A DNA stretch of 64,000 nucleotides from Rhodamnia argentea (lineage: Eukaryota > Streptophyta > Magnoliopsida > Myrtales > Myrtaceae): contig NC_063160.1 of NCBI RefSeq assembly GCF_020921035.1, positions 16,395,095 through 16,459,094 of the forward strand. Reading direction: 5' to 3'. The number at the start of each line of letters is the position of its first letter. The stretch's first letter is position 1. The notes under the pieces were generated by a model that was not told where the DNA came from, ran no database searches, and was given only the letters and a program-made list of their open reading frames with translations. Below are positions 12,801-25,500 of the stretch, piece by piece. Both the position numbers and the translations under genes were made by a program.

Positions 12801-12879
12801 ATTTCCTAGTTTCGTCCACTCATATTGTTCCTACGGATTATTCCCCGTTTAAAAATAGTGACGTTGTTTTTAGGCTCCT

Positions 12880-13120
12880 TTTTGTTTCACTGTTGTAAAG
12901 TATTTTCCTAAAAATTGATCGCTAATATCGCTTACATAAATAAATGAACAAAAAATATTTTTCTAATTCATGAAAATATTTAGATATAAACTGTTATCGA
13001 TAATGGAAACGTTCTTTATAGACTGATTATTTAAAGAGTTATAAGCAATTATTTAAAAAAAATATTTAAAATCGCTGATTTTTCGAGAAAGAAATGGAGT
13101 TAAAGAGTCTGTGTCCCTTT
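12880..13120. repeat. AT-rich foldback MITE, family 1
   Basis: About 230 bp with the family 1 pattern: tattttcctaaaaa, then atcgctt, aaaaaatattttt, and an inverted second arm. Related copies lie at 35265-35515, 48425-48665, 61640-61805 and 62395-62600. Confidence 0.6.
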
Positions 13121-13952
13121 CCCTTACCAAAAAAAAAAAAAAAGAGTCGTGTCCTTTGACACGCCAGCATAGGTGTCTAGCTTCACTGAAAGCAAAAGAA
13201 GGGTCACCTATGATGAGCATCATATGCAACATGTCCTATAGTTATACTGACTACTAATAGTTTTCTCCTACTACAATTCAATTGTTGCAGCACCAGCACC
13301 TTCTAATAAGTTTAGGCTTGGCTAATTTAGGTCAATGTAAATCAAGTCATTAACCAAGTTGACACATCCCATTTGATTAAACAGGTCAAATGGGTCAAAT
13401 TTGGGTTACACGGCTTGAAGCCAACAAAGGAAAAAACAAAACAAAATTAGATTTTTCAAATAAAAATATTTAAAAATTATTAAAGATTATTCACGTCAGG
13501 GCGGACGGTACCACGTAGGGCTATTGACATCCACTGTCAGCAATTTTCGATGAATAGGATTGAATCGGTATAAAGTGAAAAAGCTTAAGACTGAATTGAC
13601 AAAAGCGTAAAAGATTTAGCACTTTTTTTTTTACAATTTTCCCAACAAGTCCTCCACCGACTTTTATGCTTTCAGCCATGGATGAAATTCAATGGCACTA
13701 AGAATATTCCACACCTCATGTAACCCCACCAAGAAACTATCAAGAAAACCAAAATTGACCGCTGTTTTGTCGTTTCAAGAAGACAAGAAGACATTGACTC
13801 CCATGTCCCAACATCTATAATTAAAGTGCGCCTTTCGAGAGCTTTTAAAAGCTTTCTTTCCCTTTTCATTGTACTTGAGCATCATCCTTCGCACTCACGA
13901 GAAAATATTCGCACTGGGACCTAATCTACATCGCACCCGCAGCAATAACTCC
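13121..13952. other. Intergenic, upstream of the RLP gene
   Basis: No gene is seen. About 13490-13653 is one arm of the Mutator-type MITE family described at 46827-47172 (it ends ...acaattttccc). The segment at 13190-13245 is shared with 10575-10640. Confidence 0.45.
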
Positions 13953-13959
13953 TTTATAA
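13953..13959 (+). promoter_or_regulatory. Candidate TATA box of the RLP gene
   Basis: TTTATAA lies 60 bp upstream of the ATG at 14019, a plausible TATA position for a short 5' UTR. The call rests on sequence alone. Confidence 0.4.
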
Positions 13960-14018
13960 CATGGAATACAGTGACCCATGAGCAGCTGTCCTAGAACCGT
14001 TGCGCTCGACTAAAGAAC

Positions 14019-16834
14019 ATGGAGTTCTACCAGACCCTGTGTCTTCTCGTTTCCCTCTCTGCACAAGCATTGCTCGACCTCCCTTTCACAACAGCACAGT
14101 CATGTCATCCTGTCCAAAGCAATGCCTTACTTCAGTTCAGCAATTCTCTCACAGTGAAAACTGATATGTACCCACACTGTGATCCGAAGACGACTAGATG
14201 GGAGAACGGCCAGGACTGCTGCTTGTGGGACGGCGTCGCCTGTGACAATGTGACGGGTAATGTTATCGGCCTTGATCTTTCATTCAGCTGTCTTCAGGGA
14301 ACCCTCCATCCTGACAGCTCACTCTTTGCGCTTCGCCATCTTCAGAGCCTCAACCTTGGTGCTAACAATTTCCTTACCTCACCCATTTTGCCCGAACTAA
14401 GTGTGTTCACTGATCTGAGGCACCTCAATCTCACTTACTCGAATTTTTCAGGTCTAGTTCCTACCGAAATTTCTTACCTTTCTAAACTTGTTTTACTTGA
14501 TCTCTCTCAAACCTTTAATGGTACAAGTACATATGCCCCATCAGGTCTTAGGATCGAAAATACGGATTTCAAAGTGCTTGTTCAGAATTTGACAGAGTTG
14601 AGGGTACTCAAACTTGATCTAGTAGACATGTCCGCTGTTTCGCCTAGTTCCTTCGTGAATCTGTCATCCTCCTTGACCATCTTCAGTGCGTCTAGCTGCC
14701 ATTTACAAGGGGAACTTCCGCCCAACATTTTCAGCTTGCCAAACCTCCTTGATCTCGATTTGCAATCCAACGATATCACGGTTTCTTTTCCGAAGTCCAA
14801 CTGGAGCAAGTCTGTTGAATCCTTAACCCTCTCGTATACAAACATCTCAGGCAAAATACCTGATTCAATCAGTGAATTGAAGAATTTAAAAACTCTGGCT
14901 CTCCGTAGCTGCATGTTGATTGGATCGATTCCCTCATCCCTTGTGAATTTAACAGAATTGACCAGGTTGGACCTTTGGAACAATGAATTAACGGGTCATC
15001 CCCCGTCATTTGTTGGAAAGCTTGAACGACTCATCCATTTAGACCTTTTTTATAATAATTTTATTGGTGTTTTAGACTTCAGAGTCTTTTCAACACTGAA
15101 AAATCTGCAATTCCTTGGTCTTACAGTAGAGCTAAATCTAGATTCCAACAGTACGAACTACATATTTTCAGAGCTTGAGATTTTGGAGTTGTCTTCCTGT
15201 AACTTGATCGAGTTTCCGTCTTTTCTGAACTCTTCAAGAAAGCTAAGACAATTGAATCTCTCCAAAAACAAGATCAGCGGTCGGATACCGAGATGGTTTT
15301 GGGATTTGGCGAAAGATACACTATCGATTCTTGATATTTCTAGTAACCTTATTGAGGGAGACATACCACAATTTCCCTGGAAAGAGTTGGCCGTTGTCGA
15401 TCTTAGTGATAACTTATTCCAGGGACCGCTGCCAACTCCACCACTCCCTACGTTCTTCTTTTCGGCCAGCTACAACCGCTTCAGTGGAGAGATTCCATCT
15501 TCCTTTTGCAAATTAAGCTCCCTCAGACTTCTACGATTGGCTAATAACAATCTCTCTGGCTCTATTCCACATTGTTTGGGAAACTTAACCGAGCTCTCTG
15601 TACTAGACTTGGGTGCAAATAAGTTTGAAGGGACATTACCGCGGTCTTTGAACAATTGTGCATTACTGGGGCAGCTAAACGTCAGTTACAACAAAATCAA
15701 TGATACTTTTCCGAAGTGGTTGCTAGAAGCAGAATTTTTGTCGAGCTTTGATCTGCAGTTCAACGAATTCCATGGCCAAATCGATCCTCCAACCGATCCA
15801 TTTCTTCGCCCCAGCCTTCGGAGTTTTTCCATAGCTAACATAATTTGAATCGATTTGAAGGGACATTGCCACGATCCTTACTTCAATGTAAGAGTTTGGA
15901 AGTTTTGGATCTCAGCAACAACACAATGGAGGATACGTTCCCTGATTGGTTGGAAACGCTTCCCAAGCTACAAGTCCTTGTTTTGAGATCCAACAAGTTC
16001 CATGGCTTTGTGAGGAGTCCGAGAGCAGCTCGCCCATTTCCTGAATTGCGCATTTTCGACCTGTCCAACAACAATTTCAGCGGTCCGTTACCTGTTAGAT
16101 ATATTATGAAGCTCATTGCCATGATGAATCGGGAAAAAGGGCGGGGACAGCTGCAGTACATGGGAGGCTATGGTTATCAAGATTCAGTCACGGTGACCAT
16201 GAAAGGATTGGAGATACGCCTGGTGAAAATTTTAACAATATTCACGAGTATCGACTTATCGAGCAATCATTTTGTTGGGGGGCTTCCCATGGATATTGGA
16301 AGCCTGAAGTCACTCAAAGGGCTAAACATTTCTCACAACAATCTTACAGGCTATATCCCTCCATCTATCGGGAACTTGAGCGATCTCGAATGGCTAGACC
16401 TCTCTTCGAACCAGTTCACCGGAAGGATTCCTCAAGAACTAGCGGATTTGACATCTCTTGCATTCTTGAACCTCTCGGAGAATCGGCTCATCGGACCTAT
16501 TCCACCGGGACCGCAATTCAACACATTCAAGAGCGACTCGTTCGATGGGAATCTTGGATTATGCGGATTTCCATTGCCGGAGACATGCAAGAGCGGTTCA
16601 CGGGAAACTCCACCAGAAACCATCCTGCCGGAGAATGATACAGAGCATGGAGGCTGGTTTGAGTGGAGAACCATATTAATTGGTTATGGGTGTGGAACCG
16701 TGGCTGGAATCTCTCTGGGATACATCATTATCGATTCCAAGAAACTCGAACGGCTTGTAGGATTGTTTGACGGGATAGGAGCTAAAATGAGAAGGAAGTC
16801 AAAGAGGAATGCTCGGAGATCTTACCAAAGATGA
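14019..16834 (+). CDS. LRR receptor-like protein (Cf-9/RLP class), copy B, one frame break
   Basis: An intronless gene of about 938 codons, the usual size for plant RLPs. The start at 14019 begins a signal peptide (MEFYQTLCLLVSLSAQALLDL), followed by the N-terminal cap (ALLQFSNS, CCLWDGVACDN) and a long LRR array with LxGxIP signatures. Then come the island region (about MKLIAMMNREKG to SVTVTMKGLEIRLVKI), the last LRRs, GLCGFPLPETC, an acidic stretch, a membrane segment (WRTILIGYGCGTVAGISLGY) and a basic cytosolic tail ending RRSYQR, with no kinase. RLPs bind ligands at the plasma membrane and signal with adaptor kinases. The reading frame breaks at 15836-15848: frame one ends FSIANII* and the next frame resumes NRFEGTLPRSL, consistent with about 8 extra bases between GCTAAC and AATCGA. 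That is either a real pseudogenising event or a sequence error. Its 3' end is duplicated as copy A. Confidence 0.85.
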
Positions 16835-17103
16835 GAGTCTTGACTGTTTGTTCTTTGCATTGTGAGATGAAGAGTAAGTCTGTTGAAACTTTCATAAGAC
16901 AGATAATATGCTTATTACTTTGGCCTTTTCACTATTCCGAGTGTACCCTCATCCGAAATATTTTTCTTTATGAACAAAATAATCTTTCCAAATTTCGTGG
17001 CTCATGCATTTTAACATTTATTTAATGTTGGAAAAACCGAATGGTCACAAACTATAGAAATAGACACGTGATTCGCGCATAATATAAATGTTTTTTTTTA
17101 AGT

Positions 17104-19612
17104 TGTTGACATCTAATTTTGGCGGTCTTGTAGTTTTATTTTTTCTCAAAATAAACAATGTCAAATTTGTTAATTATGCATCTTTTCTTGTTTATTACAA
17201 AATAGAAAAGCAAATATATATAATGATAAATAAAAAAAATCGAATCGGGCGGAGCAACTTGAATCCACGTGGTCCAGTTGGGCCGTTTTCTTTTCTTGAG
17301 CAGGCTTTTCTCTTTCTATCAGCCCACTTTCCTTTTTGCACTAGCCCAAATAGGCCCATGACTCTCTTTCCCCCCAACTCAACTCACGTGGCCATGTTTC
17401 ACTCATATCACTTTAGGGGTGAGCATAATTTCATGATAGAATCGGGAACCTGAAATCGGAATATATAGGAACTTGTCCATTTTCGGGTTCCAAAATTGAG
17501 GAACTTGTTCCAATATGTAGGTTACAAGTTCCACTTCCTAGAATCTAGAACTTGCAACCTAGACTCTAGATCCTCAAATAATTTTTTGTGTTTTTTGGGT
17601 ATATGTCTTCGCACGATCCTACAATATTCTATGGCGTCCAATAATAAGTATACAATCTGATCCAATGAGAAGGTTTCAAATTCTAAATATAACCCGTATG
17701 AAACCCGAAACCGCTCATATCTACTTCCCTTTAGTGGTTGTAGCGTTCATTCTCATTTTACTTAACTAAAAATGAAAAAAAAAATTAGTAGATTCCCAGG
17801 TACCCTAGAACCGACTCTAGAACCAAGAACATGGTAAGTTTCGGGTTCTAGGGTATAATGAGTAGGTTCCACCTATTTCGACGGGCGGGTTTCGGGTTCC
17901 AAGTAGGAACCTGAAACCGCTTACCACTATATCACTTCACATCACTCTCTCTTTCCCCCTCAACTCAACTTACGTGGCCTCCGGTAGACGACCACCAGCC
18001 CGAGAGAGATCGGCGATCGACACTCCCTCCCGAGGATCTTTCATTCGTCGTCGTCTTCCATCGACGCCTCATTACCGACGTCTCTTAGCATCCCTATTGT
18101 GGTCTCGGGGTCCCGCTATCCTCCGCCGATTTGTGATCGAGCCATCTATAGTCCCTCATGATCACGGGCGTTCGACGCAGCCAAGCCATCATGCGGTGCC
18201 TGCCGACCAACTACCGTGCCAAGGGTTCTTCCGAAATGATCTGATGATCACCTCGCCGAGGGTCTCGATGTGGCCAGCCGTCGCTGCTTCACTCCCCCGC
18301 TGTCCACCTTCCGATCGTAACCGACAGCGCACTTCGCACTAGGTAGGCCATATCCCATGTAACTCAATCTTTCTCCCTTACATGGCCATATGTTCTTCGC
18401 TTGCTGTTTGCCATCTGGTCTTGCCGTCGTGGGGAGTCACGGCTGGTCGCCAGTGGGAGGCGCGGTTGAGCCATCGACGGGAGTTCGTTTGGTGTTGGCT
18501 GGGGGTCGGAAACGTCTTGACATAGATGTGCGTAGAGATCTCGTTTGGACGTTGGGCGAGGAAGATGACTTGGCGGGTCAGTTTCTGGGCGGAGTCTATT
18601 TGGTCTGACTATTGGTCTTTTGGGCCGCGTGAGAAAGATAGGCTTACTGGCTAAGTGAGTCTTGGTTGCTAATCTGGCCTGGTCTATCTATTTGGGGGGC
18701 CTGTTTCTATCCCTCTTGTTTTTTTTATTTTTCAAGAATTCGGACTGGGCTCATGTCTCTAGCCCAGTCGGAGCGAGAACCCAGGCCGTGGAGGCCTAGG
18801 TTCTGTTCTATCCGGGTCGGGTACGGAAGCCCAACCCCACCCGCTTTTATCAAGTAAATAATTCTAAAAATTCTCTCAAAAAAAAAAAAAAGAAATCCCA
18901 AAATATTCATACAATCCCTGAAAACTAGAAAAATGGCTTTTTTTTATTGCCTTTTAAAGCCTAATTTGAAGTTTTTAGGCTCAAGATTGGTGATTATCGC
19001 AAATCGATGCCCAGTTCGGCATGATATATGTGTATTCGATCCATGTATGGGGATTGTTTCCTTAAAATATCGTCATTATAGATTTGATTTGCATGTGTAC
19101 ATTCCAGTCTAATATTTGGCATATTTTACCTGATTAAGTGTAACACGGCACTATCTTTTGAAAAATTGCATGTTAAACTGCTTTCCTAGGAGGTAGGTAA
19201 AAGGTTACACGGGTAATTACACAAAATGACAGAAAAATATTATACATGATCATTTAACACTGATTAGATACCTAGTAGGCTTTAAAATCATACGCAGAAT
19301 GTGTGATCACTTTAGGGAATATTAATTGATTAGGTATTAAAAGGGTGCTAATTACCTAATTAGCCTAAATAAGTCTCTAGTCTTAAAAGCTCTGGTTGTG
19401 TAGGAATTGAGGTGGCACTCCCATATCTCAATTGATTTCTATCCGACTCCAATAGGCTAGTATCGGCTTCGAGTAACTTTTTAGGTTACTAATCGAAGAA
19501 ACGAAATTCAACGTCCAGCGAGGTAGGATTTGGGAGATTTCACGCCTAAACTAATAGGCAATACCTCTAAATCCGCTGAACCTCTAAGAAAGGCGAAAGG
19601 CAGTTTGCGACA
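17104..19612 (+). mobile_element. Solo LTR B (same family as LTR A)
   Basis: A 2,509-bp LTR that starts TGTTGACATCTAATTTTGGC and ends GTTTGCGACA. It is flanked by the perfect 5-bp target duplication TAAGT at 17099-17103 and 19613-19617. No internal retroelement region is present, so it is a solo LTR. It separates RLP copy B from the CASP gene. Duplicate copy A lacks it, with the corresponding empty site near 1003-1010, so the insertion either followed the duplication or happened on one copy only. A 516-bp hAT-type MITE is nested inside. The G+C-rich stretch 17.95-18.86 kb is LTR sequence without a recognisable gene. Confidence 0.9.
17414..17929. mobile_element. hAT-type MITE nested in solo LTR B
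   Basis: 516 bp with a perfect 8-bp target duplication, TATCACTT at 17406-17413 and 17930-17937. Its termini are TAGGGGTGAGC on the left and TAGTGGTAAGCGG (reverse complement) on the right. The interior repeats motifs such as gggttc and ggaacc, and there is no coding capacity. The termini resemble those of the autonomous-type hAT at 3106-7494 (TAGGGGTG), so a related transposase may have mobilised it; that link is inferred. Confidence 0.88.
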
Positions 19613-20008
19613 TAAGTTTTAGCGGAAAAGCCGGCAAATAATTTCCAGACCAGAAGAAGGCAAAACCAAAAGTGGAGTTTGCCATTAATCTATTTTATTT
19701 ATCGATGCTTGGATTTATTCATGATAATTTTTCTTTCATTGCTTCTGCAAATGTATTTGTTATGGACTTTTTTCGATTGCCGGACATGAAATCCACTTTT
19801 TACGATTATTAGACATAAGCTTTTCACGTGGACGAGCCTCGACGATTGATCGAAAGAGAGAGAGGGAGATCAATTGCATTACAATTACAACGACACACAG
19901 CACAAGCTCTTGAAAAGGAACAAGCAAAACAATCACACACTTTAGAATGGAAAATACGCATTCAGACTTAGAAACATAATAAATATAGCAGCATCATGCA
20001 GCTCCCGC

Positions 20009-20928
20009 TCAACGTCGGGACAGCGCGATGGCAGACAGCAGGATTAGGAGCATGAGCACTACGACTCCGCCGAACGACCCGATCAGAGAGCCCGAGATGC
20101 GCTCGCAAAAGGAGTTGAATTGCTGGCAGATAGAGAACCAGTTAGCCTTGGTGTTCCCTTTGTGGGCCAAGTACACGATGGCAGCCGAGGCCGAAGCTCC
20201 TGCCGTCAACAGCGCCAACATTGCCTGCACCGTTTTGCACATTGTTCTAATTGGATGAGTTCATTTTGTTTACCAGTACGGAATTTCATGCCTAACTCTT
20301 TAGGACAATATGTGTCATCAAGAAGGACATACTGCATGTGCATGTTCCTATATCGTTTCGATGAAATCTTGAATTATAATCAGGAGATATGCTAGTTCAG
20401 AGCACCACAACCTGTATAGTACAACTACGAATGTTCTCAGAAAAATAGTTCCTTCCGATCGACATAATTTACCACGTCGAAGATGACCAAGACAATTCTG
20501 CTGTTTTGCGCTGCACTCCTCATGATGTGGAAGATGGACAGCGGCAGTGAGAGGACGAGGTAGGCGCCGACAACAGAATTAGCGACCACGAAAAAACTGT
20601 TTCATAACCATTAAAGACGAGGTCAGTCGTATTGTTGAAGAGTGTCGCAGTCACTTAAATTGCCAATGCAACTCGAACGGAAAAACTAAAGGAGTTAAAA
20701 AGCTTACGTGAATGTCGGGAGGTCATCATACTTAGCGCGGAATCTGATGAACCGAGTGAAGAAAGGGAGCGTCTCGTCCGTCGTCCCCATGGCTATTGCG
20801 CTTCCAAGGGTACAAATGAACGCCACTATCCTCAGAATGAAATCGAGAACCGCCACTCCTTTGTTGACACCACTCCTCGCGACGGAGGCTCTTGCTACCT
20901 CTCCGGCTTCCACTCCGCCCGCCTTCAT
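20009..20928 (-). CDS. Casparian strip membrane domain protein (CASP)
   Basis: A three-exon gene: exon 1 20928-20708, exon 2 20596-20473, exon 3 20224-20009. The GT-AG junctions join in frame to give 186 residues, normal for the family. It is a four-membrane-span MARVEL-like protein. The first extracellular loop carries the signature of true CASPs rather than CASP-like proteins ([27 protein letters not shown]). The conserved Arg is in the first span (LRIVAF) and the Asp in the third (FDVAMLAL), and the second loop reads [19 protein letters not shown]. CASPs scaffold the peroxidase/ESB1 machinery that lays down the lignin Casparian strip in the root endodermis. A TATA box lies about 140 bp upstream. 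The frame is open throughout. A broken copy lies at 1434-1998 next to RLP copy A. Confidence 0.93.
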
Positions 20929-21068
20929 TTTTTTCTCCTCTCCTCTTCGTTTGAAGGATGAAATATTATCGATCGATGTATCGGCAGCTCTCTAGGGTTC
21001 GAGAGAACACTTAAAAGAGCTCAAAGCTTGAAATATGCACGGATACAACTAGGGCTCATGACCACCGC

Positions 21069-21076
21069 TATATATA
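21069..21076 (-). promoter_or_regulatory. Candidate TATA box of the CASP gene
   Basis: TATATATA on the minus strand, about 140 bp upstream of the CASP start codon at 20928, in the context GGCGTATATATAGCGG. The position fits a core promoter with a 5' UTR of about 100 bp. Confidence 0.5.
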
Positions 21077-21079
21077 CGC

Positions 21080-22559
21080 CATGAAGAGTTGACAAAAGGG
21101 CCAGTAGTAGGTTTGGTTAATGATCAAACAGCAACTAGAGTCCCCATGCGATGAAGTGTCTGTAACATGACCGTACCGACTAAAGATGAGCTTAGAGGGC
21201 ATTTTTTAAGAGCTTACCTGCCCGTACTAGCTCAATTATATTGGGGCAATAGGGCATAGAAGCTAAAATAACTAATTCGTCGCGTCATCATGTCTTCCAA
21301 CTCCATTGTTATGAACCCTAAATGGAAAAAGTGGATTCTAAACAAAAAAGGTAAGATACGTGAATCCACAGCTCGGTACAAATATAGCATGTTCTTCTTA
21401 TCATTGCTGCCTGAATGCGATTCTACATGTTTCTCGCTGAGTGGAGATTGCAAAGATTGGAGCAGTTGGTAGTTCTATTGACATTGCAGCTGCGTTTGAT
21501 GGGTCGTTGTGTTATTGTTGTTGTAGGCCTTGGAGGCTTCATTTGAGTGATATGAACAAATCCACTTGAATGAGATGTGCCCTCTTTGCTTCTTGAGATT
21601 TAAGTCCGATAGGGGCAGGTAACATTTTTCAGAGCAACGGCGGAGATACTGTGCGAGGAAGAGGGATCTTCGCCCCAATAGGGAGACGAATTCCGGAGTC
21701 ATTTATGTTCACATTACGAAGCATTCATGACATTCTTAGCTAGTGAGCAAGAGAATATTTTTCAGCTTCGTTTGGCAATCAGGTGTATTTTGTTGAGATT
21801 TGACATTTCACAGAAGAAAATATGATTTGGTTGGTCGAGGTGAACTTGTTAAAATTTATCGTTATGGACTCAATTGAGAGGGCATGCATCGAGCGTGTAC
21901 ACTTGGTAAATTTTCTCAAATAGATTCGATATTCTCCCCAATTGGGTATACATCTCAAAGTTCAGATTTCACGTTGTAGTTGCCAGGCCAAGACCAAGTC
22001 TGCCCCTAATTCACTATTCCTAGAATGCATTCAAGCATTCAATGACGATTGTTACGTCTCTTTACAGAACCGAGTTTAATACCCCTGGAACTGTTGGCCT
22101 ATAATGTTCCCACTGTCGCCAAACATGGGAATTTTGTTAAAACCAGGGTCTAGAGTCTTGTTAAGAGGTACTTACATCAGAACCCCTCCGCACCTGCCAC
22201 TGCACAGTCTCTTGATATGGATTTACCGACTCCATTCACAAGGCCTGAGAACATGTCTCAGGCTCTTCCTTCGCAGGAACCAAACAAAAACTTCATTCTC
22301 ACCACAAATTTTTCTCTAGCGTTCTAAAATCATCTGATCGATGACATTCTATATCCTTGGTAGAGGCTAAAAGCAAACCGGGGCACATACTGCGACCCTC
22401 TTTGTACATTCCTTCTGGATGTTTCCTAAAATACGTCGAATGAAATCAGTAGGCCATAGGTCATTTAAGAAAGGCACAGTTGCATCTGGTTGCTCGAAAA
22501 AAATTCCCCTCGTGATGAAGCAAAAGAAGTCAGGGACGGTTTTACATAGCAATTTTTGA
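21080..22559. other. Intergenic between the CASP and PPR genes
   Basis: Mixed AT-rich DNA without a supported gene. It contains the CASP promoter side (about 21080-21250) and, from about 22100 to 22559, the probable 3' UTR region of the PPR gene. Short open frames here match nothing I recognise. Confidence 0.5.
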
Positions 22560-25500
22560 TCATTTTCTTGAAGCGAATCCACTTCCTGAAAGAAGCCGTG
22601 ATAGGAAACCTGCATTGCCCTTGTCATCCACCTTGACCCCTGGTTTGTTTAAAGTGCTTATGATAGACCATTGAGCGTCAAAGTCCGGTTCATAACCGAT
22701 TCTTTGCATGGCTCGCACGAGGTCAGATGCCTTTTCGGAATTATTCTCGCAGCAGTATCTGTTTATCACAAGTCGATACATCTCTCTGGTTGGGAGTTCA
22801 CCGACCCTTGTCATGGACACCAGCAGCTTCTCTGCCTCCGCAGTTTCTCCAACATCGCAACATTTTCGTATGAGTCCGGCCCACACCTGCATGCTCGGTC
22901 TCAAGTCCCTACTCAGCATCTCAGCATGAACATCCAATGCTTGCTGCAATTCATCATTTCTGCAGAAACCACATGCCAGAGAATCGTAGCAGGAAGAAGT
23001 AGGAATGCTCCTTCTCTTCACCATTATGTTCACAAGATGAACTGCCTTCTTCATTTTCCCTTGACGAGACAACTGCTTGACGAGACCATCATAAATGACA
23101 CCATCAGGAACTAAATTTTTCTCTACCATCCGGTCCACAAACTTTTCTGCTTCACCAAGCTTACCATGAGAAAGGAGCCCTTTAACCACAGCATTTTGAA
23201 TGGTTGAATGAGTGATCCAGCCTCTAGATTCCAGTTCTTGACTCAACCATATGCACATTCCAGGATCCGATAATTCACTTGAGCAGGTAATGATACTCCT
23301 CAAACTGCGCTTACTCGGAGCCAGTTCCTTGGAGATCATGATGGATAGATAATGCAAAGAACTGGATAAATCCTTAATTTTAGAAAATCCATCCACAAGA
23401 AAATTGTAGGTGACTTCATCTGGCTGCAATTTCTTCTCTTGCAGCTCATCCAAAATTTTCTTCACAAGAAAGATATTTCCAGATGAGAAAGCATAGAAAA
23501 TGAGAATGTTATAGACAATGAGGCCATGAGAGTTGCTTGGTCCCAGCAGAAGATTTTTAAGGTTTAATACCGCATGGGCCTGTCCTCCTAAGCACATCAG
23601 GCGCACCATCATCCTAAAACTGGAAAGAGAGAGGCTCAAATTTCTTCTAATCATATAAGCAAGTACCTCCTCAACTTTCCTTAAGTTGTTTGATTGACAA
23701 ATACCCCACACCATTATAGCACAAGCTTCAGCATGTGGACCCACTCCCTTAGAGGATAGATCCCAAAATAAATTTGATGCTTCTTTTAATTCACCTGCCA
23801 TAAGATAACCCTTTAGTAAAGCACAATGAGAAGAAAGTGACAAGGAAGAATCATCTCTCGGCACAGCCTCATTTACACCAATTGCTTCAGTAAACCTTTT
23901 TGCTTTGCAAAGAATAGGAATTAACAAAACTGACGCATCTGGATGAGGGACAAGTCTCTTGGCTTGCATGGTATCAAATATACTCAAGGCTTCTAAGTAC
24001 TTTTTTTCCCCACAAAATCCCCTTATAAGTTGACTATATGCCGTATCCTCTATTAAGCAACCCCTCTGATGCATTTCTTTCACAAGTGCATATGCAATGG
24101 TACTTAAACCCGCATCACAGAGTTTCTCAAGGAAGACGTCGACAACATTATAGGCAGGGAAGGCCATAACTGAGCTTTCGAAAAGCTCCAGTGCTTCACT
24201 GATCAATGCATTCTGGCTGAGACAACCAACAAGAGCACTTAGGTCTTTCAGTCCTGGAACCCACTTAGATTCTCTAACAAGATCCAAGCAACCGCTGAGT
24301 TCTCTAAGAAATCCTTTCTCAGAAAGACTTCTGATAAAGATGTTATAAGTCTCATTCTCAATCACTAAGCCTCTTTCCTGCATCCCATCCAAAATAATCC
24401 TAGCCTTTTGTCTCCATCCTCTCTTGCTGTAAAGTTGGGCAAGCAAATTAAGAGTGTCTGCATCTAACTGTATAATAGATCTAGGCATTTTCTCCAGAAG
24501 ACAATCTATACATTTGAAAGTAGGATAAGATGTACAAATCCCCTTGACTAAAGCCGATAGGACGGACAGAGACAAATTTTGCCCCCATTGAACCATTTCA
24601 TCAACCAACCTCAATCCGTATTTAAGATTTCCATGCCTGCAGTGTTTCATTATAAGCGAGTTAAAATCGGGAAGAAAAGCGTCATCGAGGATCCCATTTA
24701 TTCTTTTGTCAAACTCATCAATATCTGCATCCAAATAAAGTCCATTGCCAAGACTATCGTAGAACTCTGTCCTTGAAAATCTGGCATCACTGTCTCTCTT
24801 CAACTTCACATCTAGTGGACCGAATCCCAACATAGTGAAAGCCTTTGAAAGTGGATCCTCAGTAGAAGAAAGCTGAATTAGATGAAGTTTCATCATTCTG
24901 TCAACAACAGTCCTAACTTCATCAAATTTTCTAGCTTTACAATACCCTGCCAAGAAAATTTTGTAAGTTAAAAAATTGGGTGTTGCGCATCCCTCTATCA
25001 TCTCATCAAGAATATGACATGCATGTTCCCACATACCCTCTTTAAAGATTGCACTAATCAGAGCATTATACGAACATATATCTGGTTTAAGACCTCTTCC
25101 CAATACTTCTGACAAATAAACAAGAGCACCTTTCAAATTCCCTTCACGACAGCACCAACCTATTAACATTCCAAAGGTTATTTCATCAGGCTTGAAACCT
25201 AACTGCTCCAATTCAAGTCTAAACAGGTTGGCCCTCTCTGAGCCAGAATTCCAACAGAGAGCACTTATCATCCTATTGCCAGCTTGAACATCCGGTGCAC
25301 AGTTCAACTCAAGAAAGAAACTAAGGAGATCTTCAAAGTCTCTCTTCTCACAATATGCACAAACAATTTCAAATAGAACTGAGCTGCAAGGCTCATATCC
25401 ACAACCAGCAGCCTTCTTGACAAGATTTCTCGCTTCTGGAATTTTGCCTTCTTCACAGAGTAATTTGACAGCAGCACCAAAGTTTACTTTGCTGAGCATC

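Noticed and set aside
17974-18857. Open frames in a G+C-rich stretch (for example 122 codons from 17974)
   Set aside because: Inside solo LTR B; composition-driven and without recognisable motifs.
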